Source: Marisediminitalea alba (GTDB taxonomy: Bacteria; Pseudomonadota; Gammaproteobacteria; Enterobacterales; Alteromonadaceae). Taken from it: a DNA stretch of 64,000 bases. The position numbers were made by a program, and so were the translations under genes. Positions 20,273 to 29,981 of this stretch are shown piece after piece. Within the stretch, counting starts at the first letter, position 1. Every line of letters starts with the position of its first letter. The notes below the pieces were generated by a model that was given only the letters and a program-made list of their open reading frames with translations, did no database searches and was not told where the DNA came from. The stretch spans positions 1 through 64,000 of the forward strand of contig NZ_PVNP01000188.1 of assembly GCF_002993365.1 (NCBI RefSeq). The letters are read 5' to 3'.

Positions 20273-21086
20273 GGGCTGCAATCAACTGCAATGGCGATTC
20301 TGCAATGGTGATGTACTGGTTGCAGTGGTCGATGATGTCATCGATGTCCTTGTCGGTGCGGCTCGGATCATGACTATACAGAGCCAGGCGTTTGGCGTTA
20401 CATGCCATGGCCAGTTTTACTGCTTCTTCGGCTACCGAATGCCCCCAGCCACTTTTGGTGGGCATGTCAGATAACATGTACTGAGCATCATGAATAATTA
20501 AATCTGCGTTTCTGGCAAATTCCACAAAGGTCAGGAAATCGGTTTCTTTTTTATAGGGAGGGTAGAGCTCATTATCAGTAATATAAGCCACCTTAAAGCC
20601 ATTTTCCGAAACCGAATAGGCACTGCCTTTACCCGGATGATTCATAGGCAAACGTGCAATGGTTGCGCCGTTGAGCTTCCACGTATCGATGTTTTCTGGC
20701 TGTGGCGTGATAGTAATTTTCGAGCGCAATGCCGAAAAGGGAACCGGGAAAACCGAGCCCTGCATTTGTTTAATGATGGCATCGTTTTCGGGCAGTGATG
20801 TTTGCCCCGGGGTGATAAATATTTCACGGTCCGGTTGATAAATGGGAGTGAAAAATGGGAACCCCTGAATATGATCCCAGTGATTGTGGGTCAGCAGAAT
20901 ATGAATTGGGGTCTGCTTTTTAACCAGCTTATCGCCAAGGAGCCGGATGCCGGTACCGGCATCGAGGGAAATATCGGTGCCGTCACTCAGCTCGATATGC
21001 ACGCACGCAGTGTTTCCCCCATAACGCACATACTCTGCGCCCGGTGTTGGAATGGAACCTCTTACACCATAGAAGGTTAACTGCAT
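20235..21086 (-). CDS. MBL-fold metal-dependent hydrolase
   Basis: This 283-residue protein is a metallo-beta-lactamase-fold hydrolase with the metal motif THNHWDH (H67, H69, D71, H72). Further ligands are seen in HDAQY and YSHDPSRTD. The N-terminal signature GVRGSIPTPG, followed by RYGGNTAC and LDAGTG, is that of the PhnP/cyclic-phosphodiesterase-like branch, so a phosphodiester substrate is likely; the real substrate is unknown. No signal peptide, hence cytoplasmic. It overlaps the pldA start by 38 bases, implying a two-gene transcript. Confidence 0.85.
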   Translation of the reverse strand: MQLTFYGVRGSIPTPGAEYVRYGGNTACVHIELSDGTDISLDAGTGIRLLGDKLVKKQTPIHILLTHNHWDHIQGFPFFTPIYQPDREIFITPGQTSLPENDAIIKQMQGSVFPVPFSALRSKITITPQPENIDTWKLNGATIARLPMNHPGKGSAYSVSENGFKVAYITDNELYPPYKKETDFLTFVEFARNADLIIHDAQYMLSDMPTKSGWGHSVAEEAVKLAMACNAKRLALYSHDPSRTDKDIDDIIDHCNQYITIAESPLQLIAAHEGLTIDFTAQS

Positions 21087-21134
21087 GCTGACTCCTTACC
21101 TAACGGGATCCGCCGGATGGCTTATCCCGTTATA

Positions 21135-22730
21135 CTACAATCCGCCGATAAACGCGGTGACTTCCGTTAATTGTAATAAAGATTTCTCACCGGTGCGGCG
21201 ATTTTTATACTCAACCAGTTGTTCATCAAGGTTGCGCTCGCCAATTACGATACTGTGAGGTATTCCTACCAGCTCCATATCTTTAAACATTACGCCCGGA
21301 CGTTCTTTACGATCGTCAAACAAGACTTCCACGCCTGCGGCGGTCAGCTCTGCGTAGAGTGCTTCGGCTGCTTCCATAATACGCTGTGATTTATGCATGT
21401 TCATGGGGATCAGCGCTACCTTAAATGGTGCGATTGGATCGGGCCAGATAATGCCGTGCTCGTCGTGATTTTGCTCAATTGCCGCAGCAACCACGCGTGA
21501 TACACCAATACCGTAGCAACCCATACTCAGGATTTCATGTTTACCGTTTTCGTTCAGCACGCCACAGCCCATAGCTTCAGAGTATTTATCACCGAGCTGG
21601 AAGATATGACCGACTTCGATACCGCGCTTAATTTCGATGGTGCCATTACCACAAGGTGATGGGTCACCGGCTTCGATGTTGCGCAGGTCTGCAGCGGTAA
21701 TTTTCTCCGCGTAAGCTTGGTGTTTTAACGCCGCCGCCACAACGTAATCGGCAAATACCGGCACTTTCACGCTAGCCAGATCGATGTCATTGCTCGTGGC
21801 GCCCAGCACAGCTGATACGGTTTCATCATTGGCGGTAATCAAAGGAGCGGCAACACCGCTAAGCTTTTCGGCTTTAATATCGTTGAGTGTGTGACCGGCT
21901 GCCAGAACCAGCAGTACCCAGTTGTTGGCATCAGCTTCGCCGTTTTCGTCGGCAGCCTGTACCAGCACATATTGCAGGCCGTCTACGCTGGCACTTTCAA
22001 CTTGTTGCGTTTGTGCCAGTTCTACGTTGGCTGCATAGTCTGAGCCGTTGGAGAAAGCGATGTTATCTTCGCCAGACTCTGCCAGTACATGGAATTCATG
22101 GGACACGCTGCCGCCAATTGAGCCGGTATCGGCCATTACCGGGCGGTAATCGAGCTGCATGCGTTCAAAAATTTTGCAGTACGCGCCGTACATGGCGTCG
22201 TAGGTATCCTGCAATGATTCCTGGGTAATATGGAAAGAGTAGGCATCTTTCATGGTGAATTCACGGCCGCGCATAATACCAAAGCGAGGACGTACTTCAT
22301 CACGGAACTTGGTTTGAATCTGGTACAGGTTAAGCGGCAGTTGCTTGTAGCTGCTGATTTCGTTACGAACCAGGGCGGTGATTACTTCTTCGTGGGTCGG
22401 GCCTAACACGAAATCGCGCTGGTGACGGTCTTTAATGCGCAGTAATTCCGGACCGTATTCTTCCCAGCGTCCTGTCTCCTGCCACAGATCCGCAGGTTGC
22501 ACTACCGGCATTAACACTTCAATCGCCCCGGCTTTGTTCATTTCTTCGCGAACAATATTGGCGACCTTGTTCAGCACCCGCAAACCGGTTGGCAGCCAGG
22601 TGTACAGTCCGGAGGCTAGTTTACGAATGAGACCAGCCCGAAGCATAAGCTGATGACTAATTACCTCAGCGTCAGCAGGGGTTTCTTTTTGTGTGGCTAA
22701 TAAATACTGACTAGTGCGCATTGATGGCAT
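21135..22730 (-). CDS. proS: Proline-tRNA ligase with reduced editing (INS) domain
   Basis: ProRS charges tRNA-Pro; two identical tRNA-Pro(UGG) genes are in this window. The catalytic core is complete. Class II motif 2 ([23 protein letters not shown], about 140-162) and motif 3 ([11 protein letters not shown], about 404-414) are present, and the C-terminal anticodon domain follows. The protein is 531 residues, about 40 fewer than the usual bacterial-type enzyme. The missing length is in the insertion domain, here about 233-355. The segment normally holding the essential lysine (the EKTVKT region) is absent. The GPGSLGP motif is replaced by GATSNDI and the HYFGIN motif is not recognisable. Aminoacylation should be intact, but cis hydrolysis of Ala-tRNA-Pro is doubtful. 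Confidence 0.95.
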   Translation of the reverse strand: MPSMRTSQYLLATQKETPADAEVISHQLMLRAGLIRKLASGLYTWLPTGLRVLNKVANIVREEMNKAGAIEVLMPVVQPADLWQETGRWEEYGPELLRIKDRHQRDFVLGPTHEEVITALVRNEISSYKQLPLNLYQIQTKFRDEVRPRFGIMRGREFTMKDAYSFHITQESLQDTYDAMYGAYCKIFERMQLDYRPVMADTGSIGGSVSHEFHVLAESGEDNIAFSNGSDYAANVELAQTQQVESASVDGLQYVLVQAADENGEADANNWVLLVLAAGHTLNDIKAEKLSGVAAPLITANDETVSAVLGATSNDIDLASVKVPVFADYVVAAALKHQAYAEKITAADLRNIEAGDPSPCGNGTIEIKRGIEVGHIFQLGDKYSEAMGCGVLNENGKHEILSMGCYGIGVSRVVAAAIEQNHDEHGIIWPDPIAPFKVALIPMNMHKSQRIMEAAEALYAELTAAGVEVLFDDRKERPGVMFKDMELVGIPHSIVIGERNLDEQLVEYKNRRTGEKSLLQLTEVTAFIGGL

Positions 22731-22792
22731 ATACCCGTTGGATGATTACAAAACCCGCGTATTCTAGCAGTGTTAAGAGCGCTAAAATAGCC

Positions 22793-23506
22793 CTAACAGA
22801 CCTGTTCCAGTGATGTCACCAGGACTTTGCCGTTTTGCACAACCCATTGTATGTCACGATCGTAAAAAATCACCTGATAAGTCTTAGGATCGTTGTCTTG
22901 TGATTGTCGGTAAGCCGGGCGAGGATCCTGGCTTAAACACTGGATTATCAGGGCTTGTAAATCACTGTGAGGCTGGGCGCTTAACTGCGCTGTTGCCTGC
23001 TTAGTGAAATGCACCTCCCTGGCGGGGAGCGGGTGCTCATCGAGCAAATGCGCCTCGGCATCGGTCACGTTATCGGAGTAGGGAAGGTAAGGCTTGATAT
23101 CGATAACTGGCGTGCCATTCAGTAAGTCAATGCCGCCTACATTGAGCTGCCACTGACCATTGAGTTGCTCAGCGCCCAGGTTTTTCACCACTGACATACC
23201 TATACCATTAGGCCGAAACGTACTGCGAGAAGCAAATACCCCAATGCGATTGTTACCGCCAAGACGTGGCGCGCGGACTGTAGGAGTCCAGCCCTTCTCG
23301 AGATTTTCGTGAAATAAAAATAACAACCACAGATGGGAATAGGTTTCTATACCACGCAGACAGTTTGCGTCGTTGAAGGGAGGCGTCAGTCGCACACTGC
23401 CCCGGGCATTGGCTAAAGCTGGTTGGCGGGGAATGGCAAATTTTTGTTTAAATGGTGAGGCGATATGGCCGATGGGGGTTAACCCAAAGGCAGAAGGTTC
23501 GGACAT
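22793..23506 (-). CDS. trmO: tRNA (t6A37 N6)-methyltransferase TrmO
   Basis: TrmO makes m6t6A at position 37 of tRNAs reading ACN codons, using SAM. The 237-residue protein carries the beta-barrel TsaA/UPF0066 signature: PIGHIASPFKQKFAIPRQP near the start, then RAPRLGGNNRIGVFASRSTFRPNGIGMS. A C-terminal lobe includes DPRPAYRQ. The start at 23506 (MSEPSAFGL) matches the family. An in-frame ATG at 23551 would add 15 unrelated residues and neither has a strong ribosome site. It lies 62 bases upstream of proS on the same strand. Confidence 0.93.
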   Translation of the reverse strand: MSEPSAFGLTPIGHIASPFKQKFAIPRQPALANARGSVRLTPPFNDANCLRGIETYSHLWLLFLFHENLEKGWTPTVRAPRLGGNNRIGVFASRSTFRPNGIGMSVVKNLGAEQLNGQWQLNVGGIDLLNGTPVIDIKPYLPYSDNVTDAEAHLLDEHPLPAREVHFTKQATAQLSAQPHSDLQALIIQCLSQDPRPAYRQSQDNDPKTYQVIFYDRDIQWVVQNGKVLVTSLEQVC

Positions 23507-23559
23507 AAATTGCAACACTTCTGTAGTTAGACTGAAACAAATTTCAAACATTTATTCGC

Positions 23560-23631
23560 TATAGTAGCGCCGCTATCTAATTACTGGTAGTCCCTGGAAC
23601 ACTTTAGCCCGCCTCTGCGCGGGCTTTTTTT
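23560..23631 (+). ncRNA. Possible small RNA with its own terminator
   Basis: A strong plus-strand terminator (23606-23631) has no plus-strand gene upstream of it, because trmO runs the other way. A TATAGT hexamer at 23560-23565 could start a transcript near 23572, giving an RNA of about 60 nt. The -35 is not convincing. The remaining 23632-23785 shows no clear signal beyond a run-up to the ABC operon. Confidence 0.35.
23606..23631 (+). terminator. Orphan rho-independent terminator
   Basis: AGCCCGC (23606-23612), 6-nt loop, GCGGGCT (23619-23625), followed by a seven-T run. Confidence 0.8.
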
Positions 23632-23785
23632 GCCCGCTGCGCACATAAGTCATCAAATTGCTGATTTTTTACATGATTGAAAATCCCGCGTATGCCAATA
23701 TATAGCACTAACCACATACCTTGGTCTTTTGCAGTAAGTCACAGCAATGCACAAAGGCACTGTTAAACAGTAGATCGTAAATAGG

Positions 23786-24721
23786 ATGGCTATGATCTCG
23801 GTAAAAAATTTATCTAAATTTTACGACCATTTTAAAGCAGTCGATAACCTTTCTTTCGACATTTCGCCCGGCAATATCGTGGGCTTTCTGGGGCCGAATG
23901 GCGCAGGTAAGTCTACCACCATGAAAATGCTGACCGGATTTCTGCCACCCAGTGAGGGAGAAATTTTTATAAAGGAACGGTCAATCGACAGCGATGCGAA
24001 AGCAATTCAGCGGGATATTGGTTACCTGCCAGAAGGCGCTCCGGCGTATGGGGACATGACGGTGTGGCAATTTTTGCACTTCATTGCCGATGTCAGAAGG
24101 TTAAAAGGGTCCCACCGTAAAGAGCGCCTGTACGATGTGATTCATCGCGTTGAGCTCGGTGATGTGCTGAACCGGCCCATCGACAATCTTTCCAAAGGCT
24201 TTAAACGCCGGGTAGGGCTGGCTCAGGCAATTTTGCACGATCCGGATATTCTTATTCTGGATGAACCAACGGACGGACTCGACCCCAACCAGAAACACCA
24301 TGTCCGGCAGCTGATTGAAGATCTGTCACGGGAAAAAATTGTGATTATTTCTACTCATATTCTGGAGGAAGTCGCGGCGGTGTGTAACCGGGTGATGATT
24401 ATCGCCGACGGGCAATTACGCTTCGACGATACACCGGAAGTACTCAGGCACCGATCGCGGTACTGTAATGCGGTGAGCCTGCGTCTTAGCTATGCCGCTG
24501 ACATTTCCGGCCTGGCCGAACTGGAAGGGGTAGATGAAATGGAAATCGATCGCAAGACCGGTGTGGTAACCTTGTTTCCGGAACCTGGCAAACATATCTT
24601 CCATGCCATTAATGAATATGTCACCCAACGGCGTTTACCGGTGGATACGCTGACTCTTGAGACCGGCCGTCTCGATGAAGTGTTTCGTGATATCACCACG
24701 GCGGAGGTGGCCAATGGGTAA
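23786..24721 (+). CDS. ABC transporter ATP-binding protein (GldA-like)
   Basis: This 311-residue ATPase of an ABC-2 type exporter shows Walker A GPNGAGKST, signature LSKGFKRRVGLAQ and Walker B LILDEPTDGLD, then the switch His in STHIL. About 80 residues after the core (230-311) follow the DrrA/GldA pattern. It starts a four-gene operon whose reading frames overlap or nearly touch: ATPase, permease, GldG-like protein and DUF4340 protein. The substrate is unknown; in Bacteroidetes related genes serve gliding motility, but in gammaproteobacteria the role is not established. Confidence 0.9.
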   Translation: MAMISVKNLSKFYDHFKAVDNLSFDISPGNIVGFLGPNGAGKSTTMKMLTGFLPPSEGEIFIKERSIDSDAKAIQRDIGYLPEGAPAYGDMTVWQFLHFIADVRRLKGSHRKERLYDVIHRVELGDVLNRPIDNLSKGFKRRVGLAQAILHDPDILILDEPTDGLDPNQKHHVRQLIEDLSREKIVIISTHILEEVAAVCNRVMIIADGQLRFDDTPEVLRHRSRYCNAVSLRLSYAADISGLAELEGVDEMEIDRKTGVVTLFPEPGKHIFHAINEYVTQRRLPVDTLTLETGRLDEVFRDITTAEVANG

Positions 24722-25448
24722 TATCTGGATTGTCACCAAACGGGAATTTGCGAGCTTTTTCGCCACCCCGGTCGCTTACGTTTTTATTGCTATCTTTTTA
24801 ATGCTATCAGGCATTTTTACTTTCTTTATCGGCAATCTGTATGAACGGGGCCAGGCCGATTTGATCCCGTTTTTTAACTTTCACCCCTGGCTGTATCTAT
24901 TTCTGGTGCCAGCTATAGCCATGCGCAGTTGGGCGGAGGAACGGAAGTCCGGCTCCATTGAGTTACTTATGACCCTGCCAATCAGTGTGGCTGAAGCCGT
25001 ACTGGGTAAATTTATTGCGGCCTGGCTGGTACTCGGCCTTGCATTGGCGCTTACCTTTCCGCTCTGGCTCAGTGTTGATTTCCTTGGTGAACCAGACCAC
25101 GGCATTATTGTGGCCGCCTATATTGGTAGCTGGCTTATGGCCGGCGCTTTTCTGGCTATCAGTACCTGTATGTCGGCGTTTACCCGTAATCAGGTGGTGG
25201 CGTTTATTCTGGCAGTGGTAGTGTGCTTCCTGTTTGTAGTCTCGGGTAGCAGCATCGTATTGGATGCTTTTCAGCCCTGGGCCGGAAACCTTATCCTCGA
25301 TACCGTCGCCAGTTTCAGTTTTCTGAGCCATTTTGAGGCCATGGCCAAAGGTGTACTGGCACTGAATGATGTGGGCTATTTCTTTATCATTATGGTGGTT
25401 TGGCTGTATGCCAGCCTGATTGTTATTGAACAGAAAAAGGCGGATTAA
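24714..25448 (+). CDS. ABC-2 type permease (GldF-like)
   Basis: This 244-residue membrane protein has six predicted transmembrane helices and no soluble domain. The start ATG 24714 lies inside the end of the ATPase gene (8-base overlap). It gives MGNIWIVTKREFASFFATPVAY, the normal N-terminus for the family; an upstream in-frame ATG at 24657 is not likely. The conserved SWAEERKSGSIELLMTLP loop marks ABC-2 permeases of the GldF type. It pairs with the ATPase before it and the auxiliary proteins after it. Confidence 0.9.
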   Translation: MGNIWIVTKREFASFFATPVAYVFIAIFLMLSGIFTFFIGNLYERGQADLIPFFNFHPWLYLFLVPAIAMRSWAEERKSGSIELLMTLPISVAEAVLGKFIAAWLVLGLALALTFPLWLSVDFLGEPDHGIIVAAYIGSWLMAGAFLAISTCMSAFTRNQVVAFILAVVVCFLFVVSGSSIVLDAFQPWAGNLILDTVASFSFLSHFEAMAKGVLALNDVGYFFIIMVVWLYASLIVIEQKKAD

Positions 25449-25450
25449 CC

Positions 25451-27319
25451 ATGCAGAAATTAATCGCTTTTTTAACCCTTTTATTACTGGCCGTGTTGTG
25501 TCTGGGGCTGGTGGTTATTAATAATGAAATGCTGGGTGATTACCGTATCGACCTCACCGAGGATAAGGTGTATTCCCTGTCTGAGGGAAGCCAGCGGGTG
25601 TTGAATGATATCGATGAACCCATCGTACTTAATTTTTATTTCTCTGATACCGCCTCTAAGGGCATGACGTCGTTGCGTAACTACGCCAACCGGGTGCAAA
25701 GTTTACTGGAAGAGTATGAATCCCGGGCAAACGGCAAAATTACCTTAAATGTTATCGACCCTGAGCCTTTTTCAGAAGCAGAAGATCGGGCCAACCAATT
25801 TGGCCTGACCGGCGCAACTCTTGGCCCGGTAGGTGATGCCATTTACTTTGGTCTGGCTGGTACGAATGCGGTAGACAGTCAGTTTACGATAAACTTTTTC
25901 GATCCGCAGAAAGAACGATTCCTTGAGTATGATATCAGCAAACTAATTTATCAGCTCAGTGAGCCTGAGCCGGTTCAGTTGACGCTGCTTACCGACATTA
26001 ACCTGATGGGCGGGCAAAACCCAATGAGCGGTCAGGTGACGCCTGCCATGACGTTTTACAGTCAGCTAGGTCAGTTATACGAGATCACAACCATTGGCAG
26101 TGATGCCGCACAAATTCCGGAAAATACCGACGTGCTGGTGGTTATTCACCCACAAAATCTGAGCGAGTCATTGCAATATTCTATTGATCAGTTCGCCATG
26201 CGGCAGGGGCGGATCCTGTTATTTGTGGATCCTCACTATGAGTCGGATGCTATGGCCATGATGGGCTCTTTGCAAGCGAATAAGTCTGACTTTGGCTTGC
26301 TGGAAAGCTGGGGGATTGATGCCGGGCTTGATTCGGTGATACTCGATGGTCGTCTGGGACTGGATATTCGCACGCCTGAAGGTGCGGTAACCCGCCACCC
26401 TGGTATTATCGGCCTGACCGGTGAGCAACTAAATCGCGAAGATGTGGTCACGTCCAACCTGGAGCTGGTTAACGGTTCGTCCTTCGCGCCTCTTAAGCTG
26501 GCTGAGGGCAGTAATTTAACCCTTACGCCACTGGCCTATTCGTCTGCAGATGCGGTGATAGTGGATGGCGCTGAGTACGCTCTAACTCAGGACCCACAAG
26601 CATTGCAGCGGATGCTTGATAGTTCGGAAACCCAGCGTATTACCCTGGCAGCACGGTTTAGTGGTCCGGCGACATCGGCATTTACCCAGGCACCGGCAAC
26701 AGAATCCGCCAGTGAGCTTAATATGGCCCACGTGAGCCGAACCACTAAATTAAACCTGATTGTGTTTAGCGATGCCGACCTGCTGGCCGACCGCTTTTGG
26801 GTGCAGCAGGCGAATTTCTTTGGTGAAACGATTTACACGCCGTTTGCCAACAACGGCGATGCTATTATTAACGCCAGTGAAAACCTGGCAGGCAGTGATG
26901 CACTGATCAGTATTCGCGGTCGGGGCACCTACGCACGGCCGTTTGAACAGGTGCAGGCATTGCAGGTAGCGGCAGAAGCCCGTTTCCGCGAACAGGAAGA
27001 GCGCTTGCAAAATCAGCTCCAGCAAACAGAAGAACAGTTAGCCCAGCTGCAAAATGTGCAGACTGAGTCTGGCGCGCTAACGCTGACCCCGGAGCAACAG
27101 GCTGCTCTGGATACATTTATTGCACAGCGCAACGAAATTCGCCGGGAACTACGGGACGTTCGTTATCAGTTGGAAAGGGATATTGATCAGTTGGGTAACT
27201 ATCTCAAGCTGTTAAACATAGCCATCAGCCCTTTATTACTGGTCACTGTGCTGTGGGGGCTAGCGCGTTTGCTCCGCCGCAGAGCAGGGAAGAAAACACT
27301 GGAGGCCATCGGATCATGA
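25451..27319 (+). CDS. GldG-like ABC transporter auxiliary protein
   Basis: This 622-residue inner-membrane protein has an N-terminal transmembrane helix (about 4-24) and a large periplasmic ABC_transp_aux domain (about 30-460). A Gln-rich coiled coil (about 515-590, for example RFREQEERLQNQLQQTEEQL) and a second transmembrane helix near the C-terminus (about 592-610) follow. LTEDKVYSLSEGSQRVLNDI near the start is the typical GldG/DUF4350 opening. It starts 2 bases after the permease stop and its stop overlaps the next start (ATGA), so the four genes are one unit. Confidence 0.87.
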   Translation: MQKLIAFLTLLLLAVLCLGLVVINNEMLGDYRIDLTEDKVYSLSEGSQRVLNDIDEPIVLNFYFSDTASKGMTSLRNYANRVQSLLEEYESRANGKITLNVIDPEPFSEAEDRANQFGLTGATLGPVGDAIYFGLAGTNAVDSQFTINFFDPQKERFLEYDISKLIYQLSEPEPVQLTLLTDINLMGGQNPMSGQVTPAMTFYSQLGQLYEITTIGSDAAQIPENTDVLVVIHPQNLSESLQYSIDQFAMRQGRILLFVDPHYESDAMAMMGSLQANKSDFGLLESWGIDAGLDSVILDGRLGLDIRTPEGAVTRHPGIIGLTGEQLNREDVVTSNLELVNGSSFAPLKLAEGSNLTLTPLAYSSADAVIVDGAEYALTQDPQALQRMLDSSETQRITLAARFSGPATSAFTQAPATESASELNMAHVSRTTKLNLIVFSDADLLADRFWVQQANFFGETIYTPFANNGDAIINASENLAGSDALISIRGRGTYARPFEQVQALQVAAEARFREQEERLQNQLQQTEEQLAQLQNVQTESGALTLTPEQQAALDTFIAQRNEIRRELRDVRYQLERDIDQLGNYLKLLNIAISPLLLVTVLWGLARLLRRRAGKKTLEAIGS

Positions 27320-28287
27320 CCCGTGTTGTTATATTATTTTTACTCGTCGTAGTGACTTTGGGAGCCGGCTATTATTTGGTAGTTAAACGTCATCCCGAGC
27401 AGACCTCTCAGTCTCATTTACTGTTGGGCGGACTGGCGTCACAAAGTCATTCGCTGACGCAAATAACCATCGAAAATACAGAAGGGCCACTATTTAAAGC
27501 GCGTCGGGAAGGCGAGCAGTGGTTTGCTACCCATCTGGATTCGGTAATGACCTTTCCGGTTGATGTGGAAACACTGGCTGGTTTCGTTAGTGCCCTGTCC
27601 CAGGCGCATATTATTGAGCCGAAAACCGCTAAGGCGTCGCGCTATGCATTGCTTGGCGTAGAGCCTGTTACTCAGCCGGGCGCACAAAGTACCCTGCTAA
27701 CTATTGCCACGGATACTCAGCAATGGCGCGTGGTACTTGGTAATCTGGCGTCCAGTGGTCTTGGCCGATACGCGCGGGAGCCGTCGCAGCAGCAGAGTTA
27801 TCTGATAGACGAAACCTTGCCGTTACCGCTTACGCCTTATGAGTGGTTGTTGCCTGACGTGATTGACGCCGGACTTACTACACTTAAGTCCATCGTTATC
27901 GATAAAGACCCGGCTTTTACCCTTTATAAAGGCACCGAGGGCAACTGGCAGCTCAGTGAGAATAAGTTACCGCTGGCTTATCCTGGCGTGCTGGCTCATA
28001 CCCTGAACGACATTGTTAACTTCGAATACGACAGTGTTGCACCGCTAATAAATGCGCCTGCTGCAGCGCAACTTCGTCGTACCATCGATATCACTGCCGA
28101 AGACGGTAAATTGTTAACCATGACACTGTATCAGATGGATGACGACGAAGGTGGTTACTCATTGTTGCTGGCCGGCGATCTGGTAGCGGCTCCTCTTACT
28201 GAGTGGATGTTCCGGCTGACTGACTTTCAGGCGCGGGGGCTGTTAACGCCTAAAGCGGAGTTACTGCAACAGCCGGATAGTCCTTAA
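27316..28287 (+). CDS. DUF4340 domain-containing membrane protein
   Basis: This 323-residue protein has one N-terminal transmembrane helix and a periplasmic region of the DUF4340 type, a family found almost only downstream of GldG-like genes. The start at 27316 overlaps the previous stop by 4 bases and gives MTRVVILFLLVVVTLGAGYY; the longer in-frame start at 27253 lies inside the upstream gene. It probably forms the periplasmic part of the exporter. It ends 20 bases from the convergent DUF1415 gene with no terminator visible. Confidence 0.85.
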   Translation: MTRVVILFLLVVVTLGAGYYLVVKRHPEQTSQSHLLLGGLASQSHSLTQITIENTEGPLFKARREGEQWFATHLDSVMTFPVDVETLAGFVSALSQAHIIEPKTAKASRYALLGVEPVTQPGAQSTLLTIATDTQQWRVVLGNLASSGLGRYAREPSQQQSYLIDETLPLPLTPYEWLLPDVIDAGLTTLKSIVIDKDPAFTLYKGTEGNWQLSENKLPLAYPGVLAHTLNDIVNFEYDSVAPLINAPAAAQLRRTIDITAEDGKLLTMTLYQMDDDEGGYSLLLAGDLVAAPLTEWMFRLTDFQARGLLTPKAELLQQPDSP

Positions 28288-28306
28288 CACCTGTCGCTTG
28301 CGGTTG

Positions 28307-28864
28307 TCAGCGCGGAGCTTTACACGCTCTAAGCTGAGCCCGCAGGGCCGCTTCGCCAAGCGTTTCGGTGGTATCGATGTTGGTTTGCGGGATGGACTCG
28401 GGATCGGGGTGGTGCGCCAATGCCTGCTCCATTTCGGCTTCACGAATAATGTGGATCACCGGGTGAGGAGCACGATTGGTAAAATGACTGGGCGCATTTT
28501 CCGCTTCCCCGGCAAACAGGTAGTAGGGATGAAAGCTGGCCAGCTGGTATTCCCCTTCATAGCCCCAGTGATTCAGAGATTGCTGAGCGACATCCACTAA
28601 CATCAAATAGTCATCAAACTGCTGCCAGCCGTCAGACAACACCATCAGGGTGGTGGAGGTATGGCTGGTGGTATCCAGATGCAGAAATTCATCGTGCAAT
28701 GCCTCCAGCACCCGGGCCATGTCTGATGAGGCGATGTCCACAAAACGGATGCGCTGCTGGTCTCGCACAAAGCGGGCAAAGGGGCAGAAATTATGGCCAA
28801 TAACCATATCATCAAGCCAGCGCTGCACATGCAGGCAGGCTGGCGTCTCGGGGCTGTAAGTCAT
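28307..28864 (-). CDS. DUF1415 domain-containing protein
   Basis: This 185-residue soluble protein of the DUF1415 family has unknown function. Recognised from the N-terminal stretch WLDDMVIGHNFCPFARFV and the central YLMLVDVAQQ and HPYYLFAGE motifs. A near-C-terminal IHIIREAEMEQAL segment is also typical. It has no signal peptide or transmembrane helix. It lies just downstream of folD on the same strand, 9 bases apart, so the two are probably co-transcribed. Confidence 0.85.
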   Translation of the reverse strand: MTYSPETPACLHVQRWLDDMVIGHNFCPFARFVRDQQRIRFVDIASSDMARVLEALHDEFLHLDTTSHTSTTLMVLSDGWQQFDDYLMLVDVAQQSLNHWGYEGEYQLASFHPYYLFAGEAENAPSHFTNRAPHPVIHIIREAEMEQALAHHPDPESIPQTNIDTTETLGEAALRAQLRACKAPR

Positions 28865-28873
28865 GACTTTGAA

Positions 28874-29728
28874 TTAAGAATGGAATTTAACGTAGGCTTC
28901 CAGCGTGTTTTCAATCAGGCTGGCAACAGTCATGGGGCCAACACCGCCGGGTACCGGCGTAATCCAGCCTGCGCGTTCTACCGCTTTATCAAATTCCACG
29001 TCACCGACCAGTGAACCGGCAGCGGTGCGGTTAATACCCACATCAATCACGATTGCGCCGGGTTTGATCCAGTCGCCTGGTATAAAAGCGGGCTTACCTA
29101 CGGCCACTACCAACAAATCGGCGCGGCTAACGTGGCATTTTAAATCCTGGGTGAATTTATGGCAGGTAGTCACTGTACAACCAGCCAGCAGCAGCTCCAG
29201 CGACATGGGGCGACCCACAATGTTAGAGGCGCCAACAATCACGGCATCCAACCCTTTTACCGGACGTTTAGTGGCTTCAATCATGGTCATGATGCCTTTT
29301 GGGGTGCAGGGGCGTAAAGCCGGGATGCGCTGCGCCAGCCGGCCGATATTATACGGGTGGAAACCATCAACGTCTTTGTGGGGGTGGATGCGCTCAAGAA
29401 TATGTTCGGCATCGAGTCCGGCAGGCAGTGGCAATTGAACCAGAATACCATCAATAGCCGGGTCTTCATTTAGTTCATCGACCAGGTCGAGCAACTGTTG
29501 TTGTGAAGTATCTGCCGGTAAATCATAAGAGCGGGAATTAAAACCCACTTCGTCACAGGCTTTACGTTTATTAGAAACATAAACCTGTGAAGCTGGATCG
29601 CTGCCAACCAGCACCACTGCCAAACCGGGCTCCCTTTTGCCTGCTTGCTTTAGTGAATCAACATATAAAGCGACGTCTCGTCGCACTTGTTTGGCAATAA
29701 GTTTGCCGTCAATCAAATGGGCGGTCAT
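28874..29728 (-). CDS. folD: Bifunctional methylenetetrahydrofolate dehydrogenase/cyclohydrolase
   Basis: FolD interconverts methylene-, methenyl- and formyl-tetrahydrofolate for one-carbon metabolism. The 284-residue protein carries the catalytic lysine K54 in [13 protein letters not shown]. It also has the signature GILVQLPLP and the Rossmann motif [10 protein letters not shown]. The C-terminal [12 protein letters not shown] is conserved. The start at 29728 (MTAHLIDGK) is chosen; the upstream 66 residues of the open frame have no family match and cross the promoter region. Confidence 0.96.
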   Translation of the reverse strand: MTAHLIDGKLIAKQVRRDVALYVDSLKQAGKREPGLAVVLVGSDPASQVYVSNKRKACDEVGFNSRSYDLPADTSQQQLLDLVDELNEDPAIDGILVQLPLPAGLDAEHILERIHPHKDVDGFHPYNIGRLAQRIPALRPCTPKGIMTMIEATKRPVKGLDAVIVGASNIVGRPMSLELLLAGCTVTTCHKFTQDLKCHVSRADLLVVAVGKPAFIPGDWIKPGAIVIDVGINRTAAGSLVGDVEFDKAVERAGWITPVPGGVGPMTVASLIENTLEAYVKFHS

Positions 29729-29908
29729 AGTTACTGGCTGCTTAATGAAGTAATTAATTAAAAACGATTGGACGTATATTTTCCCACAAGTATAGCGGCT
29801 AAGGCAAAACAACAAAGGTGAATTGTTGGTCCGGAGCGTAAATTTGACTAATTTTATATCGAGTTGTCGACTTTGTGAGCATACGATAATTTTAGGGTAA
29901 AAAAGTGT

Positions 29909-29937
29909 TTGACGAGGTAGGGGCAAGCCGGTAGTAT
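29909..29937 (+). promoter_or_regulatory. Promoter of the tRNA array with GC-rich discriminator
   Basis: TTGACG (29909-29914), 17-bp spacer, TAGTAT (29932-29937), then GCGCACCCC. A G+C discriminator right after the -10 is the mark of stringently controlled stable-RNA promoters. The first tRNA begins 44 bases downstream. Confidence 0.65.
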
Positions 29938-29981
29938 GCGCACCCCGTAGCGGTGATGAAGTTCACGCCGATACGCAGGTT

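Noticed and set aside
29729..29926. Long N-terminal extension of FolD
   Set aside because: The 66 extra residues match nothing in the family and cross the regulatory gap; the family start is at 29728.
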